DNA of 64,000 bases, from contig NZ_FQUQ01000003.1 in NCBI RefSeq assembly GCF_900129215.1, forward strand, positions 266,101 through 330,100, in the 5' to 3' direction. Origin of the DNA: Pedobacter caeni (GTDB lineage: Bacteria; Bacteroidota; Bacteroidia; Sphingobacteriales; Sphingobacteriaceae). A model generated the notes under the pieces. That model was not told the DNA's origin and ran no database searches. It worked only from the letters and a program-made list of their open reading frames with translations. Positions within the stretch are counted from its first letter, which is position 1. Each line of letters opens with the position of its first letter. Positions 45,162-55,000 of this stretch are shown here, piece by piece. Position numbers and translations under genes: made by a program.

Positions 45162-45177
45162 GCGCAAACGTTTGCGC
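45162..45177. promoter_or_regulatory. Perfect 16-bp operator-like palindrome
   Basis: GCGCAAACGTTTGCGC is perfectly self-complementary over 16 bases with a central CG. It shares CAAACGTTTGCG with the site at 41822. It sits in the convergent gap 3' of lacZ and 3' of the holin-like gene, where no promoter is expected. Confidence 0.55.
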
Positions 45178-45215
45178 CCGGAATTCCCGCATAACCTTCG
45201 ACTCTTCCTGAAGGT

Positions 45216-45539
45216 TTAAATAATAGCGCCTGCAACAGCCATTACCAAAGCAATGATCAGGGCTGGAGTAAAACCCTTAATTTCAAAATCGTCGAAAAAT
45301 TTATCCGCCAGTTTGATCATGATTGCTGTTACCAACAAATGGACGATAAATGAGATTAACCCAAGAGTAACTACGTTCATCGGGAATCTGAGAAACATAC
45401 CCAGCGTTGCATTTAATAAACCGATAACCAGGGCTACCAAAATAGCTGTTCTGTAGTTTTTAATTCTAACACTTGGCAATACAAAGGTCATCCCTAAAAG
45501 GATTCCGGCATTGATAAGCAGGGTGATGATAAACTTCAT
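45216..45539 (-). CDS. Phage-holin-IV-family (YvlD-like) membrane protein
   Basis: A 107-residue protein with four membrane helices and the family pattern FIITLLINAGILLGMTFVLP, then LVIGLLNATLGMFLRFP and VVTLGLISFIVHLLVTA. Despite the family name these chromosomal proteins are not tied to phage lysis; relatives are small envelope proteins of unknown role. The start at 45539 is preferred because MKFIITLL begins the first helix. No phage genes are nearby. Confidence 0.88.
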   Translation of the reverse strand: MKFIITLLINAGILLGMTFVLPSVRIKNYRTAILVALVIGLLNATLGMFLRFPMNVVTLGLISFIVHLLVTAIMIKLADKFFDDFEIKGFTPALIIALVMAVAGAII

Positions 45540-45568
45540 GTCTTTTTTTTTAAGTTTTGTGGGGTTCA

Positions 45569-45592
45569 AAAATCAATCCAGAAATTGATTTT
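45569..45592. promoter_or_regulatory. Inverted repeat in the divergent holin/lipoprotein promoter region
   Basis: AAAATCAAT (45569-45577) and ATTGATTTT (45584-45592) are perfect 9-base arms with a 6-base spacer. The site lies 30 bases upstream of the holin-like start and could be an operator, though AT-rich arms are weaker evidence. Confidence 0.35.
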
Positions 45593-45627
45593 CCTGAAAA
45601 TAGAAAAAATAAAAGAATTACACCCTG

Positions 45628-45658
45628 TTTGTAGCGAATCTTATTTATCTTACGTTTA
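45628..45658 (+). promoter_or_regulatory. Canonical Bacteroidetes promoter
   Basis: TTTG at 45628-45631, a 19-base spacer, then TACGTTTA at 45651-45658 (seven of eight matches to TAnnTTTG). It ends 30 bases before the lipoprotein start at 45689. It is the best-spaced -33/-7 pair seen in the window. Confidence 0.65.
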
Positions 45659-45688
45659 GTATGTTATACTAACTTAAAAATTAACCCT

Positions 45689-46228
45689 ATGAAAAACGCT
45701 CAATTGTTATCATTTTTAATAATGATACTTTTTGCTTCATGTCAACAGAAAGTAGTGACTACAAAAGAAATTGCTGCCGCCGACTCCTTTATGCCGATGC
45801 AGATTGGAAACTCCTGGAGAATGGGAGACCACAGCTATACGGAAATTCAGGATACCATGAGGATCGACAATAAGTTGTATTATAAATTCTATTCTTTAGT
45901 AGGCGGAGACGCTACTGATGTTAAATACATGAGAATAGATGAAAATAATGATTTATTGGAAGCTTATCCGGACCAGCCTAAACTGATTTACACACATGCC
46001 AAATTCAATGCGAAAGTAAACGACGAGTTTTATACCATTGGCGACAAATCGCAGAACGATTATAAAGTCAAAGTGGTGGAAAAAACCGATAAGAAGATGA
46101 CTTTTGAGTTCGATATGGTCTACCATCCAAACCTGAAAGGAAGCACACACAAAGTGAGCTATATTAAAGGTTCAGGACTGGACGAAGACTGGAAAAGTAT
46201 TAAGATTGACGGCAAGGTGATTAAGTAA
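45689..46228 (+). CDS. Small lipoprotein, function unknown
   Basis: A 179-residue lipoprotein (signal ending FASC, Cys17). The mature part is beta-rich and polar, with MPMQIGNSWRMGDHSY near the N-terminus, a pattern seen in many Bacteroidetes lipoproteins of unknown function. No catalytic motif is seen. It is preceded by a good promoter, and its 3' end overlaps that of the SDR gene by eight bases in convergent orientation. Confidence 0.8.
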   Translation: MKNAQLLSFLIMILFASCQQKVVTTKEIAAADSFMPMQIGNSWRMGDHSYTEIQDTMRIDNKLYYKFYSLVGGDATDVKYMRIDENNDLLEAYPDQPKLIYTHAKFNAKVNDEFYTIGDKSQNDYKVKVVEKTDKKMTFEFDMVYHPNLKGSTHKVSYIKGSGLDEDWKSIKIDGKVIK

Positions 46229-47006
46229 CCTTTGCTGTCCTTAAATATTTAGAGAAGCGTAAGGGGAAAAATCTTTTTAACCATACCCCTTTCACTTCTT
46301 TTCCTCCGATATAGACTTCCTCTTTGCGGAGCCTGATGGCATCTACAATGAGTTTCGCACATTCATCAGCGGGCATCCCGTTTTCCTGCGCTGCATCCAT
46401 CGTTCCCTGTGGCGCTCCATTGGAAGTCAATGCGTTTAGGGTTACGCTCGTTTTAATGAAACCCGGACAAATCATCGTGATGTGAATACCCTGGTCAAAC
46501 AGCTCAGAACGTAAAGAATCAAAATATCCGTGAAGGGCATGTTTAGAAGCTGCGTAAGCAGAGCGGAGCTTTGTACCGAACTTCCCAACCAGACTGCTGA
46601 TGCAAACGATTTGTCCACCTCCATTGGCGATCATCAGGGGCAATACCGCTTTGCTCAATACCACAGTTCCCCAGAAATTGACATTCATCAGGCGTTGCTC
46701 TACTGCCAGGTCAGTATCCAAAGCCAGGCTCCGCTGACTGATACCTCCGCTATTGATCAGGAGGTCAACTTTTCCGAAGATGCGGATGGCTTCTTCGGCT
46801 TTATCTGCTAATATTGGGGTGTTTTCCAGGTCTAAAGAAAGGACATGAACATTGATTTTGTTTTTACACCCGTTCTTTACCCTAAACAGTTCATCACGGT
46901 TACGGGAAGAAATGATCAGCCTGGCACCCAGCTGACTATAAGCGTATACCAATGCTTCTCCGATGCCGGATGATGCTCCGGTAATCCAAACAACTTTATC
47001 TTTCAT
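46221..47006 (-). CDS. Short-chain dehydrogenase/reductase
   Basis: A 261-residue NAD(P)-dependent oxidoreductase of the classical SDR type. The cofactor motif TGASSGIG is at residues 9-16, the catalytic Ser in CISSLVG at about 137-138, and Tyr151-Lys155 in YAASK. The C-terminal region is basic and aromatic (WLKRFFPLRFSKYL), suggesting membrane association. The substrate is unknown. It starts 10 bases downstream of the hemW stop on the same strand. Confidence 0.93.
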   Translation of the reverse strand: MKDKVVWITGASSGIGEALVYAYSQLGARLIISSRNRDELFRVKNGCKNKINVHVLSLDLENTPILADKAEEAIRIFGKVDLLINSGGISQRSLALDTDLAVEQRLMNVNFWGTVVLSKAVLPLMIANGGGQIVCISSLVGKFGTKLRSAYAASKHALHGYFDSLRSELFDQGIHITMICPGFIKTSVTLNALTSNGAPQGTMDAAQENGMPADECAKLIVDAIRLRKEEVYIGGKEVKGVWLKRFFPLRFSKYLRTAKVT

Positions 47007-47016
47007 GTGATGCTCA

Positions 47017-48159
47017 TTAATGGTGATCTTCCGGGATCAGAAACAATTCAGAAGCAATATGGTCTGCAAAGAGTTTCCCATCCAGGGTCAAAGTTAGGTG
47101 TTCCTTTTCATTCATCAGCCATTTCCGTTCTATAAATGGTTTGATGCTTTTGAGGGTGTCGTTGAGAAATGCCTTGCCAAAGTCGGCCTCTATCTTGTTT
47201 AAACTGCTGCCCCACATGGTTCTCAGAGAGGTCATCATATACTCATTGAAACGGTCATATTGATCCAGTGTTTCTATGGTTTCCGGTAAACGGCCTTCCC
47301 TGATGTCACTCAGGTAAGCGGCATTATTGGCAATGTTCAGGTAGCGTGTTTCTCCGTCAAAGCCATGAGCCGAAGGGCCAATTCCAATATAGGGGATGCC
47401 ACGCCAGTAATTGGTATTATGGACAGCATATTTCCCTGGTTTGCTATAGTTGGAAATCTCATAATGCTCAAAACCTGCTTTTCCAAGCTGCGCGATTAAA
47501 GAAATGAACTGATCAGCGCTTTGTTCATCATTCACAGGAACCTGCTTCCCTCTCTTGATGGCACTGGCGAGTGCAGTACGGGGTTCTACTGTCAGGGAAT
47601 AGGCAGAAATATGTGGGGTTTCAAATTCAATGGCTTTATTGATATTGCTGAGCCATTTCTGGTCTGTCAGCATCGGGTATCCATAAATCAGATCGATACT
47701 TAAGTTCTCAAATCCGGCATCCTGACTTCTTTTGATACAGTTTTCTGCTTCCCCTGAATTGTGTGCCCGGTTCATCCAGATCAGATCTTCATCATAAAAA
47801 GACTGGATGCCGATGCTGAAGCGGTTCACAGGCAATTGCCTTAATTCTTTGATCTTTTTCGCATCCAGATCATCGGGATTGGCTTCAATCGTGATCTCTG
47901 CGTCTGAGGAGACGGAAAAGTGCTTTGTGATGGTGTTAAAGATCTTTTCAAATGCTGCGGAGGGCAATACGGAAGGGGTTCCGCCACCAAAATAAATGCT
48001 GCCCACCTGCTGGTCTGCAATTCTGTCTTTTTTCCTGATGATTTCTGTACAAATGGCTGCTGTCATTTCATCCACATACTTTAAGGAAGTGCTGAAATGA
48101 AAATCACAATAAGTGCAGGCTTTTTTGCAGAATGGAATGTGGATGTAGATACCGGACAT
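47017..48159 (-). CDS. hemW: HemW-like radical SAM protein
   Basis: A 380-residue radical SAM protein of the HemW family (formerly annotated as oxygen-independent coproporphyrinogen III oxidase), which is thought to bind heme and act as a heme chaperone. The cluster motif is C11xxxC15xxC18 in PFCKKACTYCDF, with SIYFGGGTPS, IEANPD, SIGIQSF and LIYGYPMLT following. The start at 48159 is chosen because MSGIYIHIPFC is the family N-terminus. A -7 box lies 4 bases before it. Confidence 0.94.
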   Translation of the reverse strand: MSGIYIHIPFCKKACTYCDFHFSTSLKYVDEMTAAICTEIIRKKDRIADQQVGSIYFGGGTPSVLPSAAFEKIFNTITKHFSVSSDAEITIEANPDDLDAKKIKELRQLPVNRFSIGIQSFYDEDLIWMNRAHNSGEAENCIKRSQDAGFENLSIDLIYGYPMLTDQKWLSNINKAIEFETPHISAYSLTVEPRTALASAIKRGKQVPVNDEQSADQFISLIAQLGKAGFEHYEISNYSKPGKYAVHNTNYWRGIPYIGIGPSAHGFDGETRYLNIANNAAYLSDIREGRLPETIETLDQYDRFNEYMMTSLRTMWGSSLNKIEADFGKAFLNDTLKSIKPFIERKWLMNEKEHLTLTLDGKLFADHIASELFLIPEDHH

Positions 48160-48163
48160 GTTG

Positions 48164-48171
48164 CAAAGATA
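48164..48171 (-). promoter_or_regulatory. -7 box directly before hemW
   Basis: Minus-strand TATCTTTG, a full match to TAnnTTTG, followed by CAAC and the ATG. It lies just past the methyltransferase stop, so hemW may have its own, nearly leaderless promoter. Confidence 0.4.
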
Positions 48172-48178
48172 AGCGCAA

Positions 48179-48802
48179 TTATACAGTTTTGAATACGGGC
48201 GTATATTTTGCCATCCAAACGTTGGCATTTCCGCAGTCAGGATCATTGATCTGATGTTTTAATACGCTGAAATCGTGGGCTGTTAAAAGGTCCTGATATT
48301 CCCGGGTACTTAGTGATCCATGAAACAGATCTTCACCTCCAATGGAGCCCCAGGCCTCACCATGTGTAGTACCAGAAGTGAAAAGTAAAATGCCATTGGG
48401 ATTGAGGTGTGCTTCGAAAGTGGCAAACATGGCGGGTTGGTCTTCAGCAGGCAGATGAAAAAAGCTATGCCAGGCAATAATTGCATCAAATTTTTTGTTT
48501 AGGGAAAGATGGCGCATATCAGACTGGATAAATAAGGTGGAGGGGAAATTCTTCTTTGCCAGTGCCAGTATTTTATCGCTGGCATCAACACCAGTGACGT
48601 TTAAATTCTGATTCCGGAGATAACCTAAAATAGGAATTCCCGTTCCACAACCCAGGTCCAGGACTTCGGAACGGGCATCTAAATGTGTAATCAGCTCATC
48701 AAGATACTTTTTTTCCATTAAACCCTGATACCGGTTTTCTGCAAAACAATCTGCTATTTTATTATACACCTCGAAGACATTTTTACTGTTACCCTTTTTC
48801 AT
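48179..48802 (-). CDS. Class I SAM-dependent methyltransferase
   Basis: A 207-residue Rossmann-fold methyltransferase. Motif I is VLDLGCGTGIPI at residues 47-58, the acidic motif II is GVDAS, and motif IV is IIAWHSFFHLP. No substrate can be assigned. Its start overlaps the end of the class V aminotransferase gene by 14 bases, so they form one transcript and may act in one pathway. Confidence 0.9.
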   Translation of the reverse strand: MKKGNSKNVFEVYNKIADCFAENRYQGLMEKKYLDELITHLDARSEVLDLGCGTGIPILGYLRNQNLNVTGVDASDKILALAKKNFPSTLFIQSDMRHLSLNKKFDAIIAWHSFFHLPAEDQPAMFATFEAHLNPNGILLFTSGTTHGEAWGSIGGEDLFHGSLSTREYQDLLTAHDFSVLKHQINDPDCGNANVWMAKYTPVFKTV

Positions 48803-49907
48803 TGTTTTTTCTTTTTGTCAGGTAATGTACCAGTGTATCAATGTCGGCTTCATTGTTATAAAAACTAATCCCCAAACTAATTATACCCTGAGACGCACGA
48901 ACAGCGATCCCTTGCTCATTTAGTTCTGCTTTGGTCACTCCATCTGCCTTTATATTAAAAATCCCTGAACGGTGCTCCGGCGCAAAATCTGAAATCAGGT
49001 TAAGCTGATGCTGCCTGCATTTATTCACCAGGTAATTTGCCAGATACTTCATTCTTTCACTAATAGCCTCCATTCCAATTTCTGAAAAGTGCTTCAGCAT
49101 ATAACGGAACATAAGGATGTTGAGGTATGGTGTTTTTCCCAATTCATAAGCACTTGCGGCTTCTTTGATTGAAACTGACGAAACATCAGCACCATGTTCA
49201 GCATTAAAAAAGCCAATAAAAGGTTTTCTCAGGGAAGAAAGGAGTTCTTTGCGGACATACATTCCACCTACACCAAAACCTGCAGACAGCCATTTGTAGG
49301 CATGAAACATGAGGATGTCAATCTGGCAAGCTTGAATGTCAATCGGGAGTACGCCAAAAGATTGGGTAGCATCGACAATAAATAAGATTCCCCTGGCTTT
49401 ACAGATAGCCCCAAGCTTTTGCAGGTCCTGTCTGAATCCAGTACGGTACATGACATCACTGCTGATCAGGATTTTTGTATCTGGTGTTATGGCCGCTTCT
49501 ATCTCTGACAAATGAATCATTCCCTGTTCATCAGAGTCTACGTAATCTACTTCAAAGCCCTGATGTAGCCAGGGAAGGTAGCTATTGGGAAAATCATCCT
49601 TAAATGTAAGCAGCCTCTGGTTGTTTGGAAAAGTATAGGCCATGATATTCATTGCCATAGAAGTACTCGGAATAAAGGCTGTTTCCTCAGGGCTAATGCC
49701 TAAATACGCTGCCAGCTCTGTTCTTGCAGCGCCGACCTCCTCATCCCATTGCCCGCAAATATCACCACCCCAAAGACTGAGTTCGGTCAATAAGCGATTG
49801 GTTTCAGCGATTAATCCGGTAGTCACTGGCCCACCACTATGGGTTTGTAAATAAATACGTTCTTTAAAAATCGGATATTCTTCGCGTATGCTGTTCCAGT
49901 TGGTCAT
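48789..49907 (-). CDS. Class V aminotransferase (PLP-dependent)
   Basis: A 372-residue fold-type I PLP enzyme of the class V group, which includes cysteine desulfurases and isopenicillin-N epimerase-like proteins. The Schiff-base Lys205 is in FHAYKWLSAGFG, the PLP Asp in FIVDATQSFG, and the phosphate-binding STSMAMN near residue 81. It lacks the active-site Cys loop of cysteine desulfurases, so an epimerase or lyase relative is more likely. It overlaps the methyltransferase by 14 bases. Confidence 0.92.
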   Translation of the reverse strand: MTNWNSIREEYPIFKERIYLQTHSGGPVTTGLIAETNRLLTELSLWGGDICGQWDEEVGAARTELAAYLGISPEETAFIPSTSMAMNIMAYTFPNNQRLLTFKDDFPNSYLPWLHQGFEVDYVDSDEQGMIHLSEIEAAITPDTKILISSDVMYRTGFRQDLQKLGAICKARGILFIVDATQSFGVLPIDIQACQIDILMFHAYKWLSAGFGVGGMYVRKELLSSLRKPFIGFFNAEHGADVSSVSIKEAASAYELGKTPYLNILMFRYMLKHFSEIGMEAISERMKYLANYLVNKCRQHQLNLISDFAPEHRSGIFNIKADGVTKAELNEQGIAVRASQGIISLGISFYNNEADIDTLVHYLTKRKNNEKG

Positions 49908-49927
49908 CCTTAATCAGTTTATATAGA

Positions 49928-49935
49928 CAAAGGTA
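49928..49935 (-). promoter_or_regulatory. -7 box of the aminotransferase operon
   Basis: Minus-strand TACCTTTG, a full consensus match, 20 bases before the ATG at 49907. The -33 element is not convincing. Confidence 0.4.
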
Positions 49936-50104
49936 GGTTTTAGGCGAATAAGCATTTGGTTTTTATCTATTTAATACTACTTTTGAAATTCACAAAATTT
50001 TATTCGGTTAGGCAGATAAATCAATTGTCATACAGATAATTGATCGTTTTTTGTGTAGGTAACAAAATCTGGTTTTTAAAGTTCAATTTACAGCGGGGGC
50101 GACA

Positions 50105-50671
50105 ATGTTGACTTACAGTTTACTTTCAGATTTGGAATTAACAGTACTCCTGAAAGAGGGGGATGCTGCGGCCTACACCATAATTTATAACCGTTATTTT
50201 AATGAACTCTATGTTCATGCTTACAGCAGATTGAGGGATAAAGAAGAAGCACAGGATGTGGTTCATGAGTTGTTTGCTACGCTCTGGAACAAAAGGGCTG
50301 AACTGATCTTTAAATCCAGTCTGCCTGCCTATCTCTACACTGCTGTACGCAACAAAATCCTGGATGTGATCGCTCATCAGCAGGTGGAATCCAGGTACGT
50401 CAGTTCTTTACAGCATTTTCTGCAGGAAGGATATTGCGTTACGGATCATCAGGTCCGGGAGCGGCAACTCGCTGCGCTTATTGACAAGGGCATTTCCGAT
50501 TTGCCACCTAAGATGAGGGAGATATTTGAGCTGAGCAGAAAGCAGGCGATGAGCCATAAGGAGATCGCGGAACAATTAAATCTATCGGAGCAAACCGTAA
50601 GGACACAGGTAAAAAACGCATTGAAAATATTGCGTTTGAAGCTTGGAATGATGCTTTTTCTGAGTTTGTGA
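50105..50671 (+). CDS. RNA polymerase ECF sigma-70 factor
   Basis: A 188-residue ECF sigma factor. Region 2 has AYTIIYNRYFNELYVHAYSRL followed by EAQDVVHELFATLW, and region 4 has QAMSHKEIAEQLNLSEQTVRTQVKNALKIL. It heads the second FecR-SusC-SusD locus and probably controls it. It shares the layout but little detailed sequence with the sigma factor at 7188, so the two loci should be regulated independently. Confidence 0.95.
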   Translation: MLTYSLLSDLELTVLLKEGDAAAYTIIYNRYFNELYVHAYSRLRDKEEAQDVVHELFATLWNKRAELIFKSSLPAYLYTAVRNKILDVIAHQQVESRYVSSLQHFLQEGYCVTDHQVRERQLAALIDKGISDLPPKMREIFELSRKQAMSHKEIAEQLNLSEQTVRTQVKNALKILRLKLGMMLFLSL

Positions 50672-50761
50672 CCTTATCGTTAAAAATATATTATTTTTTT
50701 CTACCCCATGCCCCCTGGCCTTGCCGTCTATCATTAAAAGGAAGTTATTCCTTTCCAGCGT

Positions 50762-51886
50762 ATGCAAAATAAAGAAGCGAAAGAATTACTGAGTAAATAC
50801 AGGCAGAGAAACTGTACGGAAGAGGAACTGGCCCAATTGGAAAGCTGGTACCTGGATTATCAGGACGAAGCATCCGATTTAGGCCCTGAAGAATTGCTGG
50901 AGGCCAGGGCTAAGGTCTGGGCAAAGCTGCCAGTCCATCAAAACCGGCCACAAGTCGTCCGGCTATGGCCACGAATAGCTGCGGTAGCTTCCATTGTGCT
51001 TTGCCTGGCAATTGGGTGGTGGTTTTTTAATAACAAGAGTGTCGTAAATCCTGCATCCGGCAAGGGAGAGGTCGCTAAAATATTGCCTGGAGGAAACAAA
51101 GCAATGCTGACGCTTGCAGATGGTTCGGAAATTTCTCTGAATGATGTGGCCAATGGAACCCTGGCAAGTCAGCCGGGAATGACCATTACCAAAAATAAAG
51201 ACGGACAACTGGAATATCATATTGCTCCGGGAGCCGGAAGCGGGAAGGAATCCTTTAATACGATCAGTACGCCTGCCGGCGGCCAATATCAGGTGATCCT
51301 GCCTGATGGAACCAGGGTCTGGTTAAATGCGGGGTCTTCTTTAAAATATCCAACAACATTTGCCGGTCAGGAGCGAAAAGTAAGCCTTGAAGGAGAGGGT
51401 TACTTTGAAGTGGCGCATGATCAGAACAAACCATTCAAAGTGGAATCAAATGACCAGACAGTAGAGGTGCTGGGAACTCATTTTAACATCAGCGCTTATG
51501 ATGATGATAAAGAGGTGAAAACGACCTTGCTGAAGGGTAAAGTACGGGTGAAAACAGAGAAAACCGGTTCATCTGAAATACTTAAGCCCGGGGAGCAGGC
51601 AGTATTGGTAAACCATTCCTTAAAGGTGGCAGAAGTAATGACTGAAGATGTGGTGGCCTGGAAGAACAACTCTTTCGTTTTTAACAACGAAAAGCTGGGT
51701 AGCATCATGCGTAAAATAGCCAGATGGTATGACGTCGAAGTGATTTGTCCGCCAGACCTGGCAGAGATGGTTTTTGCAGGTTCAGGATCAAGAAACCGAA
51801 GCATTCAGCAAACGCTCAGAATCATGGAATTAACAGAAAGTGTTCACTTTAAGATCGAGGGAAGGAGGATTACGGTGATGCCATAA
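50762..51886 (+). CDS. FecR-family anti-sigma factor
   Basis: A 374-residue inner-membrane regulator with a cytoplasmic N-terminus (1-68), membrane helix (71-89), FecR domain (about 155-270, including TPAGGQYQVILPDGTRVWLN and VEVLGTHFNISAYDDD) and DUF4974 domain (about 295-373, LGSIMRKIARWYDVEVICP). It should hold the upstream sigma factor inactive until the STN domain of the downstream SusC reports substrate. It is longer than the FecR at 7908 because of an insertion after the membrane helix. Confidence 0.95.
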   Translation: MQNKEAKELLSKYRQRNCTEEELAQLESWYLDYQDEASDLGPEELLEARAKVWAKLPVHQNRPQVVRLWPRIAAVASIVLCLAIGWWFFNNKSVVNPASGKGEVAKILPGGNKAMLTLADGSEISLNDVANGTLASQPGMTITKNKDGQLEYHIAPGAGSGKESFNTISTPAGGQYQVILPDGTRVWLNAGSSLKYPTTFAGQERKVSLEGEGYFEVAHDQNKPFKVESNDQTVEVLGTHFNISAYDDDKEVKTTLLKGKVRVKTEKTGSSEILKPGEQAVLVNHSLKVAEVMTEDVVAWKNNSFVFNNEKLGSIMRKIARWYDVEVICPPDLAEMVFAGSGSRNRSIQQTLRIMELTESVHFKIEGRRITVMP

Positions 51887-51927
51887 ACTTCTACTTTCTC
51901 CCAGCATTTTCCGGAACTTCATTAGAA

Positions 51928-51952
51928 CCAGGAGCGGTTGCAACGCCCCTGG
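51928..51952 (+). promoter_or_regulatory. Hairpin in the FecR-SusC gap
   Basis: CCAGGAGCG (51928-51936) pairs with CGCCCCTGG (51944-51952), with one mismatch, around a seven-base loop; a second small stem TACTC/GAGTA follows nearby. There is no T-run, so it is more likely a leader structure than a terminator. Confidence 0.35.
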
Positions 51953-52043
51953 CCTGTATACTCTTTTGGAGTAAAGTTCGGGAAAGGCTGTTAAATAAAT
52001 CGAATCATAAACTTAGGAACCTAAACCCAAACTAAACAAATGT

Positions 52044-55000
52044 ATGAATTTTTACAGGACATCTAAACATGGCATATCCAGCCATGTTTATGCCAGGATA
52101 TTATTAAAATTGAAACTGACATTTATCATATTGACCACTGTGATTCTGCAGGTTAGCGCAACGGGCTATGCCCAGATTACGCTCAAAGAAAAAGAAGCTC
52201 CCCTGGAGCAGATCATACAAAAAATACGGAAGCAGAGCGGTTATGACTTCTTCTATAACGCCGGAATTCTGGCCAGAGCAATGCCTGTTACACTTGACGT
52301 GCAAAATGCTTCTGTAGAGGAGGTGCTTGAGCTTTGTTTTAGAGATCAGCCACTCAGCTACAGGATAGAACAGAAAACGATTGTTTTACAATCTGCGGAG
52401 TTCCGTATGCTGGTCAACAGGATGCTGATGATCACAGGAAAAGTTCTGGATGAAACAGGGAAACCCATCCCAGGAGCGTCTGTCAGAGTTAAAGGGGCAA
52501 ATACAAAAGCTGTAGCAACCAACAGTGAGGGACAGTTCAGAATTGTTGCAGATCCGGAAAAGGATGTGTTATTGATTTCTTATATCGGTTATAAAACTCA
52601 GGAAATACGGCTAAAAGGAAACCAATCGCAGATCCTGGTTAGGATGGAAGTTTCTGAAACTGCGATGAAAGATGTGGTGATTACAGGGATGATGACCCGT
52701 AAGAAAACTTCATTTACCGGGGCAACAGCCTCTTTTAGCGGGGATGAACTGAAAATGCTGGGCAATCAGAACATCATACAAAGCCTCAAGACCCTGGATC
52801 CTTCTTTTATCCAGATCGAGAATAATGCCCTGGGTTCTAATCCTAATGTTTTACCAACCATTGAATTGCGTGGACAAACCAGTATTTCTACCGAGGGTTT
52901 AAGGGATCAGTTTTCTTCAGACCCCAATCAGCCTTTGTTTATTCTGGATGGATTTGAAAGCTCGCTGAGGACAATCATCGATCTTGATATGAATACAGTT
53001 GCTTCCATTACCATTTTAAAAGACGCCTCTTCTACTGCAATTTATGGTTCCAGAGCATCCAATGGGGTAATTGTTATCGAAACTAAAAAACCTGAACCTG
53101 GGAAAATCAGGTTCAGTTATACTTCTGACCTTCGTGTGGAAATGCCCGACCTTTCTTCCTACAACATGATGAATGCTGCTGAAAAGTTAAGATTTGAAAA
53201 ACTTGCAGGAAGGTATAAGGAAAGAAATTCCAGTGTAGATCAGCAAATCAGATTGGATAGCTTGTATAGTGCCCGTTTGCAGGAAGTGGAAAAAGGGGTG
53301 AATACCTATTGGTTAAATAAACCTATACAGACCGGATTTTCTCAGAGACATTCTGTTAATGCATCGGGTGGAGATCAGGCCTTACGCTATGATATTGGGG
53401 CAAATATCCGAAAAAATAATGCCACCATGATCGGTTCGAAACGGGACGATTGGGGGGCAAACGTAAACCTCAGCTACCGTTCCGGAATATTCAATATCTC
53501 AAACAGGGTATATGTCAATGGATCTGAAGGAGCAGATTCTCCCTATGGTAAGTTTTCAGAATGGGTAGGAACAAATCCATATTACCGGTATATGGGAAGC
53601 AGCCAGCGTTATCTGGAAGTTGTGCCTTCTGCCAGTTATAATGCCGAAGGTGTGGATAGCCATAAAAATGAGCGGATTGTAAACCCGGCATATAATGCAG
53701 GGCTAAACAGTTTCAATAAATCATCCAGCTTTAATGTTCAGAATAACTTTCAGTTAACAGCTGATTTTACTAAATCATTAAGGTTGCAATTAAATGCACA
53801 GATCGTAAAGAATACTTCGGATAGTACGGTTTTTGTATCTCCATTAAATTCGGAATACGAAAATGAAACAGATCCTACTTTAAGAGGATCATACAAGTAC
53901 CAAAAAAAGGGGGAACTGAACTATACCATCAACGCAAGTTTAACCTATGCAAAGGTATTCAGACAGCTCCATTCGCTTACGGCCTACCTGCGGACTGAAG
54001 TTGCGCAGAATAACAAAAACCTGAATGGATACGATGCGTTGGGCTTTCCTAATGCAAGTAACGGAAATCCGGCATTTGCTTACGGGTATGATTTAGGTTC
54101 AAACCCTAATGCCGCTAATTCTCTGTCCAGAAGAAACAGCATTGTAGCTTCAGTCAATTATTCTTATGATCAGCGCTATAATGTCGATTTAAACCTGAAT
54201 GTAGATGGTTCTACAGCCTTTGGATCAGAAAACCGTTATGCGCCCTATTATTCGGGAGGACTGAGCTGGAACATCAACAGAGAACGCTTTATGAAACATT
54301 TAACCTGGCTGAACGGGTTACGTCTGAGGGGGAATATCGGGCTTACCGGAAATCAGAATTTTGGGAATGTCAGTCAGTCTGTATATAAGTACTATTCCAG
54401 TATAAATAGTTCTGGACAAGGGGTTTCCCTGGCTGCATTGGGGGCTCCGGGCCTGAAATGGCAGAAAACGTTGCAAACGAGCCTGGGCCTAGACGCGGTA
54501 TTGTTCAATAGTAAGTTAAACCTGCAATTCAATGCTTACCGTAAATATACCGATCCATTAGTGGTTGCAGTGACCCTCCCATCTTCTACAGGATTGTATA
54601 ATTTCCCATTTAATGCGGGAGTATCTACTGTTAAAGGAATTGAATCTACGATTTCCTTCTCACCTATCAGAAAACCTGGTCACATGGTTTGGACCCTTGG
54701 GGCAACCGGAGCAATGGCCACCCAAAAGTACAGCGAGTTTAACAATAAGCTGACTTCTCTGAATACAGAGCTTAGCGAAAGTAATGCCCTTGTGAGGTAT
54801 CGTGATGGATATAGTGTGAACGACATTTGGGCCGTGCCTTCTCTTGGTATAGATCCCGGAACCGGCAGAGAAGTTTTTTTAAAGAAAGATGGGCAGCAGA
54901 CTTTTGTCTACAGTACAGATGATCAGGTGGTGGTTGGAAATTCCCGCCCAAAGGCAGAAGGGGTATTTAGCAGTACCTTTTATTACAAAGGTTTTACTGC

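Noticed and set aside
45216..45539. Holin-family name taken as a prophage sign
   Set aside because: Chromosomal YvlD-like relatives carry this family name; no integrase, structural or lysis genes are present.
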